Assembly: GCA_964036045.1 (NCBI GenBank)
Contig: OZ038382.1
Coordinates: 133,972,442-134,036,441, forward strand
DNA: 64,000 nucleotides
Direction of reading: 5' to 3'
From: Eutreptiella sp. 'Long Island Sound 2002'
Taxonomy: Eukaryota; Euglenozoa; Euglenophyceae; Eutreptiales; Eutreptiaceae
The translations under genes were made by a program, and so were the position numbers. This document shows positions 1 to 9,306 of the stretch, one piece after another. The notes under the pieces are model-generated. The model did no database searches and had not been told where the DNA came from. It saw only the letters and a program-made list of their open reading frames with translations. The first letter of the stretch is position 1; each line of letters starts with the position of its first letter.

Positions 1-687
1 GGGGGGGAGCGGACACCGCGAGGGCGCGAGCGCACACACACGAAAAGGACACGCGGGGACTACCAGAAGGGCAACCGGACCGAGCGCGCGGAACGCACAG
101 ACCGCGTGGAATGGCGTACCAGCGAGCGAGGGTAAGGGACACCCGGACGGGACGGCCCGCCACACGCAGCGCGGAACACGCGGGGCGGGGAGGGGGAAAC
201 GAGAGAGACACAACACCAGGTACCGGCCCGAACCCCCCGAACCGGCCGCGAGCGCCGCGCACACACAGACGGGGCACTGCACCCGCCAAGGCAGTAGTGG
301 CGCACAGCGCCACGCCCCAACCCCTAGGCTAGGCAGCCTCCGCGCCAGACCAAGGGGGTCCCACTGGCGACAAGCCAGTAGCACGGGCCCGGCGGCGCCG
401 GCGCCCCGGGCGACAACGCATTAGGGGGGCGACGCAGTGGGTAAGCGCCCGCAGCCACGGCTGCCAATTGATGCACAGACCGGGGAGTGGCGAAACGGGG
501 AAGCCGGGGAAGGACGGGGCTCCGAGCTCTGTGAACCCGGGGGACTCCACCACCAGGCAGGAGGTGCGTCTTGGAGGGCCCCCCACTAGGACCCGGTGGG
601 GAGGATATCACCTGGCCCGACCAGGTGGCCCCCCGGGGCCGAAAGGCGTCTAGTACCCGCAAAATCAAACCTCAAACCTCAAACCTC
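1..687 (+). mobile_element. LINE-type 3' end, copy A, with (TCAAACC)n tail
   Basis: This stretch matches 11977-12671 in inverted orientation over its whole length, at roughly 85-90% by eye. Read on the plus strand it ends in three copies of the heptamer TCAAACC (667-687), which looks like the short tandem tail that many non-LTR retrotransposons carry at the 3' end. It has no convincing coding frame, so it is probably 3' UTR. The element continues beyond the left edge. Alternatively it is one arm of a large inverted repeat produced by rearrangement. Confidence 0.6.
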
Positions 688-1447
688 TTCAATGCGGGGT
701 CGGTGAGCCACACGGGGGGGATTCCAGGTTAGCTCCAGGACGGGTGGGTCTGACTGCTTTGGGCAGTGGAGGGTTCCGAAGAAGCACCGCTGGATGCCGG
801 GCATGTCCTCCTCTGTTAGGCCGGGGTACTGTTTGGCGGGGGTGTTGGGCCCTGCCACAGCAGGGTCATTAGGCAGGCTGCCAGGATGAAGAGGCAGAGC
901 TTCATGGTGGTGGGGTGCGGGGGGATGGGTCCCGTGCGGTTCATGGGGTCCTCCCTCTGCTGGGGACGGAAGGTGACCTTCCATGTCTATTGCTGGGCGA
1001 GGATCTGCCAGGACCGTTGGGTCCATTTGGCAAGGCATTACATCGCCCTGCCAAGGCCCTGGTTGCCGCTGCGGATGGAGAGCAGCGTCTCCAGGGACTT
1101 CTGGCCCCACCTGCCCCGGATGTGGGCCTCGTCAGGCTTGTCCTCCCTGATGTAAGCATTGGGGTCGGGGCTGTGCGGGGAGGGGGTGTAGTCCGCAGGG
1201 AGGAGGGAGGAGGTGCCGTGGACCAACCAGGTGTCGGTTGGTGCGTGGTAGTGGGTGGTGGAGAGGGTGTAGTGTTTGTTGTACATGGGGGTCATGTACG
1301 TGGAGGGGGCCGGCGGGCAATTGGCGGGGGCAGGGATGTCGGCTTGGACATGGTCCCCGAATTTGCTCCAGGAGGCCACGCGGTCGACGCACGTCCTCCT
1401 TTCCCACGCCATGGTGTTGGTTGAGGTGGTGCTGGGTTGGGGCCCAC
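688..1447 (-). pseudogene. degenerate GC-rich coding remnant (host of TTCGAA element), left part
   Basis: Two overlapping minus-strand frames (about 1447-1038 and 1000-679) keep non-random, Pro/His-rich protein-like sequence but shift frame near 1040. The stretch appears to continue the remnant at 9396-11976, with which it would be joined if the 1448-9395 element were removed. No conserved catalytic motif is visible and I do not recognise the product. Context (LINE 3' ends on both sides and a zinc-finger-coding repeat further right) suggests LINE ORF debris. Confidence 0.35.
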
Positions 1448-1471
1448 GAGACCCACCGCTGGAGGTATTTT

Positions 1472-1725
1472 CTTCGAACGAAACCTTCGAAGAAAGATTA
1501 TTTCTTCGAAAGAAGAAAAGTTTTGAACTGTTCGAACGCCTTTGGGGTGGCCCTTTTGCTGCAAACATTGCGATAAAATGCTCAACACAGGTATTTTTGA
1601 GGGTTTGGTTCTTTGGATTCAGCCTGCAACCACCTAAATGCCCTGAAAATGTGTTTTCGAAATGTGGTGGACTTTTCTTCGAACGAACCTTCGAATGTTC
1701 GAACGAAGATACTTTTCGAAGAAAA
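1472..1725. repeat. TTCGAA-rich blocks 1 and 2
   Basis: Two clusters (1472-1545 and 1651-1725) hold about nine TTCGAA hexamers, mostly extended to TTCGAACG, CTTCGAAG or ATTCGAAT, so each unit is self-complementary and each cluster could fold on itself. About 105 bp of unrelated sequence separates them. They sit just inside the left end of the element, mirroring the block at 9307-9377. Confidence 0.8.
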
Positions 1726-2195
1726 AGACGCGGCGTTTACAAACGCACATACAGGCAACAACAGAACCACAGAACCACCAGTGTCCCTGTCCAATGTAGC
1801 TTTCTCAGTCCTGGCTCACCATTCACTGCCTGACACTAGTACTGCAACCTCCTCTTTCTTTTCCGTATCCTCTTTGCCTCGCACACCAGCACTGGTCGTC
1901 GACGCTTTTTTTTCGGTTGCCTCAGGGCAATGCAACGTGGAACCACCCTGGCTCAGGCTGACCCACGTTGGCATCGACGTCACCTTTCTGCGACCTTCTT
2001 CGTGGCTTTGGAGTGCTCCGAGGACCGTCAGTGCTCTCGCAGGCTTCGTTAGGAGGTCGTTGAGCAGGCTGCCCGCAGTCACGGTCGTCTCAATCCCACG
2101 ACTTGGTAGCTGAAGCTTCCACCTGACGTCAACGGCGCTGGTTTGCGTTGCTGCAACCTGTGGGCAGTGGAGCGGTAAAAGACTTCCAATACAAT

Positions 2196-2263
2196 CTTCA
2201 TTCGAAGATTCGAATGTTCGAACCAACTTTTTTTTCTTCGAACGAGGAATTTTTTTCGAAGAA
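2196..2263. repeat. TTCGAA-rich block 3
   Basis: Five TTCGAA hexamers lie in about 70 bp with T-rich spacers. The block is immediately downstream of the end of the minus-strand ORF at 2297-3043, that is, between coding segments rather than inside one. Confidence 0.75.
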
Positions 2264-2296
2264 CAACATACAGGACGCATGCATGGTCAAAAGCGC

Positions 2297-3043
2297 TCAG
2301 CTACAAGGTAAATGCGGTACCTGCCATTCAGGAATGTCCCCTCCCATGTAGCCATGCTGCACTCCTGCTGTGACTGCTGCCTGGAGCACCGTCTGCCACT
2401 TCGCCGGTGTTGTGCTTTGCACTTGTTGTACTCCCTCGGCTTGCTGCGCCTCTTCGTCCAACTGGGCTGCCTCACCACCACCCCGCGCCTGAGCGGTGAC
2501 CTTGACGCCTTTCAAGCGGCCCGTTGATGTACATCTGCCCCACCCTGGGGGCTCTGAGGAGGGGAATCTGAGCATCACGGTACGGTCGTCACGCCAGCTC
2601 TCCACTGCGCCGTAGGCGTGCCAAACAAGCGCAAGCAGACGTATAATTGGGGTTGGGGTGCCTTTTTTGTTCGGGACTGCGAAGGGGAAGGCGCGGGCAA
2701 CCAGTGCACAAGGCAAGACCCTCTCCACAGCCACATCTTTGCAATCGGCTGATAAACATTTTCCGAAACAGCGCCCATAGGTTGACAGTGGCGGAAGCCA
2801 AGCGTACTTCGGGTCCCCGGAAATGGGCGTATGCGGATTCGGTACGGATTTCCCTAGAATGAGGTCAAGGTAGGGGCGGGTGACTCCGGATTCTACGATT
2901 ACCTGGCGGCAAGTGTCGAACTTGGCGCTGACATCGAACACTTCGTTCACCACCACGTAATCCGGATCATATTCTTCTGAATCCTGGGATCCAAAATCTA
3001 GCGGGTCATCCAAACGGCGAGAAGGGGATGGTGACGGCTCCAA
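2297..3043 (-). CDS. hypothetical protein inside the TTCGAA element
   Basis: The ORF of 248 residues starts at an ATG at 3043 and encodes an N-terminal acidic, Pro/Ser-rich stretch, a central region of ordinary composition with a C-G-x-C-type Cys pair pattern (GKCLSADCKD around residue 95), and a Gln/Ala-rich C-terminal third. I recognise no domain. It lies on the same strand as the transposase-like pieces at 3364-4707 and follows them, separated by TTCGAA block 4, so it could be a second ORF or a 3' exon of the same transposon gene. The Gln-rich tail resembles a low-complexity or coiled-coil region. It is not a shadow frame of a better gene, since the opposite strand has only short frames. 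Confidence 0.4.
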   Translation of the reverse strand: MEPSPSPSRRLDDPLDFGSQDSEEYDPDYVVVNEVFDVSAKFDTCRQVIVESGVTRPYLDLILGKSVPNPHTPISGDPKYAWLPPLSTYGRCFGKCLSADCKDVAVERVLPCALVARAFPFAVPNKKGTPTPIIRLLALVWHAYGAVESWRDDRTVMLRFPSSEPPGWGRCTSTGRLKGVKVTAQARGGGEAAQLDEEAQQAEGVQQVQSTTPAKWQTVLQAAVTAGVQHGYMGGDIPEWQVPHLPCS

Positions 3044-3173
3044 ATCCGCTGAACGCTGCGGCGCTGGGTGCTGAGCCAGTTGTGTACTACTCTGGAAAGG
3101 TGTTCCTGGCGATGATTGTGACGCTCAGGCAGAAGTTGGGTGCGCCTGAAGCAACTCCTGAGCACAGCGCGAA

Positions 3174-3284
3174 AGATTCGAAAAATATCTTCGAACGAAG
3201 ATTCGAATATTCGAACGAAGAAAGATCTTCGAACGAGAGTTTGTTCGAGGATTCGAAGATTCGAACGAAGACTAAATTCGAAGG
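3174..3284. repeat. TTCGAA-rich block 4
   Basis: This is the densest block: about eight TTCGAA hexamers in 110 bp, with alternating ATTCGAAG, ATTCGAAT and CTTCGAACG units that make long imperfect palindromes. It lies between the ORFs at 2297-3043 and 3364-4089. Confidence 0.8.
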
Positions 3285-3363
3285 ACTACAACGCATGCCT
3301 GCAGGGCTTGGAGAATATTACATACCGCCACCATTCTTGCGACATCGGCCTTGTCTTCCTTTG

Positions 3364-4089
3364 TCAGCACCATTGAGCGGCATCGTCTATTAAAGATTCC
3401 AACAATGCAGTGTTTAGGCAAGAGATTGGGCGCGTTGTACCATGAGCGACAATATGGGAGTGCGTGTACAAGAAGGCATGCTCCATGGTTTGTAGCAGAG
3501 CAGAGAGCTGGTAGTCATCTGTGGTGCTGCCCCCTCTGTTTGTGAACCGCAAGTAGAAATCCTTTAGCTTGGCATTCGTGGTTTCAGCCAAGTCCTGGCA
3601 GTACACCCCAAGCCCGTATGGTGCTATCACCTCTAGGATTCTGGGCACATCGAACACCAAGATTATCAGATAATGAGAACGGATATCGGGCAAACAGTGT
3701 GCGCGAAATTCCCAGGCCGCCTGCCTACAGTCCACTGGGAGGTCAATGTTGATGCGCTGATAGGTGCGATAGAGCCGTTGCATCACATCCCGCAACCTCA
3801 TGACAGCCTGGTTACCCAAGTGCCCGTCAGCCAACCCGAAGACATGAGCAATACCTGTTATACCATCCGATATAAAAAACAAACGCTTCGTTTCTTGTCC
3901 ATCAGGTCTACAAGTTCCACCTAGCTGCCAACCACACAGAGCAATCTTCAGCATGTTATTGATAGCGTGGCATGCTTCCCTGCTGGCGGACAAGCATAGC
4001 CTTTCCAAGTATTCCCCAAGCAAAGCACCAATCCGCATAAGCATATGAAGAACACAAATAATGGCATGGTGTCGTGGTACTTGAAGCAA
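3364..4089 (-). pseudogene. transposase-like protein, C-terminal part (copy 1)
   Basis: The frame encodes 241 residues. At residues 164-187 (3529-3600) it carries C-x-D-x2-E-T-x-N-x3-K-D-x2-L-R-x3-R-G-G. The ORF at 51240-51806 has the same pattern with identical spacing (12 of 24 identical) and the same 54 residues to its C terminus, so the two are homologous. A Glu in this block could be the last acidic residue of a DDE-type site; that is inference. The N-terminal part of the protein lies upstream on the minus strand at 4182-4707 and 8608-8890. The junction near 4090-4180 changes frame and could be an intron or a mutation. I cannot assign a named superfamily. Confidence 0.55.
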
Positions 4090-4181
4090 AGGTTTCGAAG
4101 TGCAGCCACGAGCTCTCTTGCAGATAGGGGTCTTGCCAAGTCAGGACGCATCACCGGTGCGCGTTCTGCGCCGGTGACAGC

Positions 4182-4707
4182 CTACGTACCACCTCTTGAG
4201 AGGGTTCCAAAGGCCCAAGTTGTGAACTGGCGGTATATACCAATGCTCAGTAAGTCCCAAATAACTTCTTCAAAAACAATAAATCTCCGCCGGGCATAAC
4301 ACTTGCCGCACAGCGTGCGCCCTTCACGACGACGGATCGCGTAGTTTTGATCCGCTGCAGGACTTAGTAGCGTGCAAAGCGCAATCAAAATTTTGTTCGA
4401 AAAACACGTTCGGTCGAAGAAAAAGCTTCGTTCGAACAGTCCAAGGTTTGAACGAAGGCAATATTCGAAGAAATAACACACCCTCAGATTCTTTTTCCAG
4501 ACCCGGCGCAAATCCTGCAGATTGGAGTCAGCACAGTATGCCAGCTCTAAAACCCAAATGTGTGCTGCATTGCGGGCTGGATGCTCATGATTTCGGATGC
4601 GAATGGTAAGCTGAGTCCAGCTTACACCCGCTACAGGATAACCATCGCCACCCACAATGAAAACCTACCCATCTTTGCTGGGCTGTAGAGTTTCATAGAG
4701 GCAAGGC
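4182..4707 (-). pseudogene. transposase-like protein, GDG core part (copy 1)
   Basis: Read on the minus strand from 4707, the frame gives a 14-residue stretch ending in an in-frame TAG (4665-4667) and then continues with GDG-Y-P-x4-S-W-x-Q-x-T-I-x3-N-H-x3-A-R-x-A-x2-I-W-x-L-x-L-A. The plus-strand ORF at 50599-50814 matches this without gaps, 19 of 37 identical. The Asp of GDG is a candidate catalytic residue (inference). TTCGAA block 5 (4396-4478) interrupts the protein-like sequence and is translated as Phe/Arg/Ser-rich filler, so it may be intronic: a GTGTGT start and a CTGCAG end flank it. The 5' part of the gene is at 8608-8890, separated by the 3.9-kb insertion, and the frames join exactly across it. 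Confidence 0.55.
4396..4478. repeat. TTCGAA-rich block 5
   Basis: Three TTCGAA hexamers and several degenerate relatives occur in about 80 bp, inside the minus-strand transposase-like frame, where the encoded residues are unlike the neighbouring protein. This is consistent with an intron or a small insertion. Confidence 0.65.
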
Positions 4708-4721
4708 TGTGTGAAAACGTA
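4708..4721. repeat. 14-bp target-site duplication, left copy
   Basis: TGTGTGAAAACGTA occurs here and again at 8594-8607, immediately outside the inserted segment 4722-8593. A 14-bp exact duplication is typical of target-primed retroposition. Confidence 0.8.
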
Positions 4722-4747
4722 AGTAAGTAAGTAAGTAAGTAAGTAAG
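4722..4747. repeat. (AGTA)n microsatellite, probable retroposon tail
   Basis: Six and a half tandem copies of AGTA abut the left target duplication. Read on the minus strand they form a (TTAC)n 3' tail. Confidence 0.85.
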
Positions 4748-5540
4748 GGCGGCCGCGTCCGCAGCCTCATCTGACATCTCCATGTTTGTTTTACATGGTG
4801 GCCGCCTCTGGCGGGAAGGAGTGCTCTCCCCATCAGTTCCCCTGGCGACCCCTGTCTCACCTCAGGGCCGAGAACTTCAACCAGGTTCCCTTGGGGCATG
4901 ACCGGTGGTAGGCTCCCTTCAGTCGGTGCCCTCACGGTTTCAGCTCCTTCCGGTCACCCTTCGAAGGATCCCCCGGCCTTCCCCCCCTAGCACAGCCTGT
5001 TGGGCACCTGCAGGCGGGTTTCCTGTGGATAGCCCTCGCCAACAGCGGAGCATTTCTCTCTGTCAACCACATTCCAGCACCATCCATCACTCACGGGCTG
5101 GAGTACCCACTCGGCTCCCGGATGCACTTGGTTGTCGTCCATCCACGGATGGAGGCCAGGGGGCGACCCTTCCCACGTTCCGCCTGGTCCCGCTCACGCG
5201 TGAACCTACGTGTACTCAGGCCATTGACCCAGGGATCTCAAGGTCAACGCTCACCCCTGCGGACACCTCACGGCCGTCCTGGAGTTCAGGGCATTTTCCC
5301 GACTTCCCGTGGCCAGGCTCCCCATGGTTGGCCCATGGTTCACCACTCCATGGCGACCGGTTTCCCAGTCCCATGGGGCTGTTGCTTGGCGCTTTCGGCC
5401 TCCCTGCCCTTCCCATGTCCCACTCCCCTTTGCCTCATCCCGGCACCGGCCCGTTCCCAGCGTCCCATGGACTCCCTACCCCGTCGGGCCGTTGTGTGGC
5501 CCTAGCCACACGCCCTTCCCCGCCCCGTCCCCTTGTCCCT
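4748..5540. other. GC-rich non-coding part of retroposed insert
   Basis: Overlapping frames on both strands (longest 253 residues on the plus strand) are Pro/Ser-rich and mutually exclusive, as expected from GC-rich non-coding DNA. I see no domain or regulatory motif. Confidence 0.4.
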
Positions 5541-5860
5541 TCATCCCGTGTTTATACCCGACCGGGTCGCCTGCTACCCTGTGGCGCTGGCCCACTTGGG
5601 CCTCTTCCTTCCGGGGACCGCTTCGTGCGCTTAGCACGGGTCGCTCCCTGCCCGCCCCCGGCCTAATCCCCTGGGCTGTCTTGCGGCCCCATCCCATCCC
5701 TCATCCCGTGTTTATACCCCACCGGGCCGCCAGCAACCCTGTGGCGCGGGCCCACTGGATCCTCATCCATCCAGGGACGGTTTCGTGCGCCTAGCACGGG
5801 TCGCTCCCTTCCCGCCCCCTTCCCCAGTGCCGCGGCCCCGGCCCATTCCCCTCAGGGCTG
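5541..5860. repeat. 160-bp tandem duplication
   Basis: Two units begin at 5541 and 5701 with TCATCCCGTGTTTATACCC and remain similar for their whole length (shared blocks such as CTAGCACGGGTCGCTCCCT near 5632 and 5792). The period is 160 bp. From 5860 to about 6220 nothing recognisable is present apart from a GCGTACC-rich short repeat near 5880. Confidence 0.75.
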
Positions 5861-6223
5861 GTACCGAACGGCGTTCGTGAACGCGTACCGTCCGCGAACG
5901 CGTACCATCCGGTATTGATACCGCACAGCACGTGTGCCGTATTGAGATGGTGCCGCAGACAGGCACCGCATTGCAGCACGCGCGCACGCTAGACAGAAAA
6001 ATTGCCAGATGAATTGAAATATTGCGAAAAACACGCTGCTGGATCGCAAGTTTACTACCGATGTTGGTAATTAGCATTATTATGCATTACGGCACCACTT
6101 TTAGTCTTGAATCGTAATGTCGCAGTTTTGGGAACATAAGAACGAATTCTGCTAATACTAGTATTGTTGTGACCGCGTTGCAAATGCGCATTCAGCGGTG
6201 CATGAGTTTCCAGCAGCGGTGCC

Positions 6224-6742
6224 GTGTACGCTGAAAAACACTGCTCGCAAGGTTTTAAATCCCTCCTTTTAGATGGGCCATGTGAGGACGTGCTCGTGCA
6301 GGACGCGTTCAAAGCCGTGCACAACGAGTATCGGAGAAGCACAAGCTGTGCAGGACGCGTGCAAAGGCTTGGACAACAAACGAAGAAGTACGTGCCGTCC
6401 TCCACAATAAAGTGGGCCCTCCTCCGCGATCAAAGGAGGAACGCATCTACGCGAATGGCGCGCGCTCAGACGACGACACGTGCAGACGCGTCAACGCAAC
6501 CCCGGTCCTCACCAATGGACGAAGACGCGTCGTTGAACGATTATTGGGCAGAGGTGTTCAACCGTCAATGGGACATGGAGTGCTATGCAGAATTTCAGTG
6601 GTTGTGTGAGCGAACGCAGATGCCCTGTGTTTCTGCGAAACAATGGTTGCAGCTTGGACGATATAGGCAGCATGTGTTGATGCGATTGCTTCGAAGCATG
6701 GACAAGGCTTCAAGTGTTGCTTGCGCAGAACATGGCTCCTAG
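6224..6742 (+). CDS. hypothetical protein upstream of BED finger
   Basis: The ORF encodes 172 residues, with ordinary composition in its C-terminal half (from about 6520: acidic start, many Trp, Cys and Gln). It overlaps the next plus-strand ORF (6714) by 29 bases in another frame. It has no recognised domain. A frameshift or splice joining it to the zinc-finger ORF is plausible because the two together would resemble the N-terminal part of a hAT-type transposase gene; that link is inference. Confidence 0.35.
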   Translation: MYAEKHCSQGFKSLLLDGPCEDVLVQDAFKAVHNEYRRSTSCAGRVQRLGQQTKKYVPSSTIKWALLRDQRRNASTRMARAQTTTRADASTQPRSSPMDEDASLNDYWAEVFNRQWDMECYAEFQWLCERTQMPCVSAKQWLQLGRYRQHVLMRLLRSMDKASSVACAEHGS

Positions 6743-7120
6743 GAGCAGTGGGTTTCTGGAGGAGCACTTCACCCTTTCCGTTGCCACAACGACTGCAAGG
6801 ACAGGAAAGGACTGGAAGTGTAAATATTGTGACTACCTGGGGAAGGCTTGGGATGGCCCGGCGCGTGGCAAAGCACATCTTGCAGGGCAAGGTGGACGCG
6901 GTGTGGCAGTATGCCCGAAAGTCCCAGAAGAGATCAAAAAGGCAGTGCTGCAAGAACTTGAGGAGAACTCCAAAAAGAAGCTGCATAGACTCCAGTCCCA
7001 AGAGAAGCTGAAAGAACTGAATGAGAAGAAGCGTGCTGCAGAGGATTCGCCTGATGGAGCTTCAGCCACCAAGCAGCCCAAAAATTTCCCCTGGGTTGTC
7101 CCGGCCCTGCTCCTCCTGAG
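6714..7120 (+). pseudogene. BED-type zinc finger, hAT-like transposase fragment
   Basis: About 130 residues encode W-K-C-x2-C-D-Y-L-G-K-A-W-D-G, then R-x-K-x-H-L-A-G-Q, then a Cys followed by K-V-P-E-E-I (roughly 6815-6935). This C-x2-C...H...C layout with an HLAG block and a following VPxEI is the BED zinc finger found at the N terminus of hAT-family transposases and related chromatin proteins. It is followed by a Lys/Glu-rich coiled-coil-like region and an SV40-type basic stretch. The frame then runs into the 65-bp tandem array, so the rest of the transposase (DDE core and hAT C-terminal dimerisation region) is missing. DNA binding is the likely role of the finger. Confidence 0.6.
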
Positions 7121-7630
7121 CGGTGTTCTGGGCCACCGGTGTGCGCGCTCTGTGTGTGGTGTTGCGTGTTCGGTGCCATGGGCCCCCTGGCTCCTGTTCT
7201 CCGGTGTGCTCGCTCCGTGTGTGGTGTTGCGTGTACGGCGTCTTGGGCCTCCTGGCTCCAAATCAGCGCTGTGCACGCCCTGTGTGTGGTGTTGCGTGCA
7301 CGGTTTCCTGGGCCTCCTGGCTCCTGCTCACCGGCGTGCACGCTCTGTGTGTGGTGTTGCGGGTGCGCCGTCCTGGGCCGCTTGGTCCCTGTTCACCGGT
7401 GTGCACGCTCGCTGTGTGTTGTTGTGTGCGCGTTGACCTGGGCCGCTTCGCTCCTGTGCACCGCTGTGCCTGCCTCGGTGCGCTGTGTCGTGTGTACGGT
7501 GTCCCGGGCCCCTTGGCTCCTGTTCACCGGTGTGCACGCTTTGTGTGCGTTGTTGTATGTGCGGCTTCCTGGACCTCCTGGCTCCTGTTCACTGGTGCGC
7601 GTGCTTGCTGTGTGCTCCTCGCATGCTTCC
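7107..7630. repeat. ~65-bp tandem array, about 8 units
   Basis: Units begin near 7107, 7192, 7255, 7321, 7386, 7451, 7515 and 7581 with variants of CTCCTGTTCACCGGTGTGCAC and contain TGTGTGTGGTGTTGCGTG. Spacing is 63-66 bp except the first. The array is translated as Cys/Val-rich peptide on the plus strand and is open in several frames, which is why long ORFs appear there. Confidence 0.85.
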
Positions 7631-7639
7631 TATCCCCCT

Positions 7640-8090
7640 CCCTCATCCTCGCTTGATCTAGTGCATGTTCTCCGTGTCTGCCCTCCTGCTTTTTCCTGCC
7701 GCCGTCCCCTCGTCCTCGTGGCGACCCTGGCGATTGCATTCGAGTCTCCGTCTGTGTTAGTCCGCTCTTTCGTCCTGTCCTTCTCCTCTTTCCTCTGGCT
7801 CTTGTCCTCCTTGTCCTCCCTCCCCACCTCTCCTTGCTCTTGCCTCTCCTTTCCGCCATCGTGACCCCTCCGCCCTGGTCCGTTCCGGTCCGGGCAACAT
7901 GTGCCCATCCGCCTCCCCTTCTTCTCCTTCTCCCCTCGCTTCCCACCTCTTGCTCTTTCTCCTCCCGCTTCGCGTCTTCTCTCCTTCTTCTCCTCCCCCT
8001 TCTGTTCCTTGCTCTTGTTCTTGTTCTCTTCTCCGTGTCGCTCCGCCGCCGTCTCCTTCTCCTATTTTGCTGCCCCTGACCTTCCATTCC
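7640..8090. other. C/T-rich spacer
   Basis: The plus strand is strongly pyrimidine-rich (many CTCCTT and CCTCTT runs). Minus-strand frames are therefore Arg/Glu/Gly-rich low complexity. I see no gene. Confidence 0.5.
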
Positions 8091-8094
8091 TGGG

Positions 8095-8593
8095 CCGCTT
8101 CCTCCCCGGTCGTTCCAGTCCGGGTGCACTGCGTCCCCGGATGTTCCAGTCCGCGGCACCGGGCGCACCCCCGGACTTTTTGCCGTATTCCCTCTGTTGC
8201 CCCGGACGCTCCAGTCCATGGCACCGGGTTCACCCCCGGATGATCCAGTCCGGGGGCTCGGGCCGAGCTTCATTCCGCCCCGGATGCTCCAACCCGGGGC
8301 GTCTTTTTGTCTTATTCTTTCCGTTGCCTCGGTCGTTCCTTCCCGTGGCACCGGGTTCACCCCTGGATGATCCAGTCCGGGGGCTAGTACCGTGCATCGT
8401 TCCGCCTCGGATGCTCCATTCCGGGGCGCCTTTTAATCATATTCTCTCCTTTGCCTTGGACGCTCCAGTCCGTAGTACCGGGTTCTCCCCCGGACGATCC
8501 AGTCCGGGGGCCCGAGCCGTGCTCCACTCCGCCCCGGATGCTCCACTCCTGGGCGTATTTTTTTTTCGTATTCTCTCCGTTGCCTCGGACGGT
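8095..8593. repeat. ~128-bp tandem array with CCAGTCCGGGG motif
   Basis: Units centred on GGATGATCCAGTCCGGGGG start near 8232, 8360 and 8489, and a partial unit begins near 8095. Each unit also contains CCGCCCCGGATGCTCC and TATTCTCTCCGTTGCC. The array ends exactly at the right 14-bp target duplication, so it would form the 5' end of the minus-strand insert. Confidence 0.8.
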
Positions 8594-8607
8594 TGTGTGA
8601 AAACGTA
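8594..8607. repeat. 14-bp target-site duplication, right copy
   Basis: TGTGTGAAAACGTA, an exact copy of 4708-4721, directly abuts the right end of the 4722-8593 insert. Confidence 0.8.
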
Positions 8608-8890
8608 GTTGATCCAGTGATCAAACGGCCAGGGGACATTTCGGATGCCGATTCTCTTGTCGATGTTGCCAACAAGGTGCAGGGGCTCCTTCATCCTTTT
8701 CCAAGCCAGGTTGACTCTCCGGCGGCCTGGCATTGGTTTCCCAAACCTTAGGCCAGTCTGTTTGTACCATACGTCCGCACGCTTGGAAATAAAGCGCGAT
8801 AGAACCCGAAGGCGGCGTCTAGGGATTCCCAAATCGAGAAGCAAAGTGACTGCTTCTTCAGGCGAGCATTGAGCATCGCTGTGCCATCGT
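8608..8890 (-). pseudogene. transposase-like protein, N-terminal part (copy 1)
   Basis: The minus-strand frame contains S-P-E-E-A-V-T-L-L-L-D-L-G-I near 8870-8830, matching Q-E-A-V-S-L-I-L-D-L-N-I in the plus-strand ORF at 49839-50165. It then runs through a basic stretch to P-W-P-F-D-H-W-I-N-Y just before the target duplication. The frame joins the one at 4707 exactly if the insert is removed. An alternative frame at 9023-8748 overlaps the 5' end and may hold an upstream exon or represent decay. The start codon is not identifiable. Confidence 0.5.
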
Positions 8891-9128
8891 AGAAGTTGAT
8901 TCGATCTCTGCTTGTCAGCGCCTGGGTTGACTCATGTGTAGATTGAGTGTAAAAGCTGGCGTCCCAGGCCGGAGAAGGTGAAAAATTGCACAAGCGCGTC
9001 CTCAACGTCCTGGCTATAAGCATTCGTCGTGCCTACCACGTTTTTGAGCGTAATTCCAAGTTGCACCATTGGTCAAACAGTGACACCCTTAAATATACAA
9101 CAAGTCAGTTGAAAAAACCAAAAAGCCC

Positions 9129-9193
9129 GTCTTTCTGGCACAAATCTGCGTCTTTCTGGCACAAATCTGTGTTCTTCTGGCACAAATCCGCGT
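9129..9193. repeat. 21-bp tandem repeat, 3 units
   Basis: CTTTCTGGCACAAATCTGCG recurs at about 9131, 9152 and 9172 with few changes. It lies between the right TTCGAA block and the first coding part of the element. Confidence 0.85.
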
Positions 9194-9306
9194 CAATCGC
9201 CTGTCAATCTGGTGCGCGCGCTGCTGTTGCTGCGCTTTTGCGGCAATTCTCCCAAGCAGCTTGGATTCGATTGGATTCAATTGAATTGCGATTAAAGCAA
9301 ATACAA

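Larger units (their letters stand above)
4722..8593 (-). mobile_element. retroposed insert with (TTAC)n tail, composite
   Basis: The 3.87-kb segment is flanked by exact 14-bp duplications. Read on the minus strand it ends in a tandem TTAC tail (4722-4747 on the plus strand as AGTA repeats) directly before the duplication, which fits a LINE- or SINE-type insertion oriented on the minus strand. Removing the segment and one duplication copy joins the host frame at 8608-8890 to that at 4182-4707 without a shift. Inside are GC-rich tandem repeats and a plus-strand BED-type zinc-finger ORF; no reverse transcriptase is visible, so it was probably mobilised in trans or is itself composite. Confidence 0.6.
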
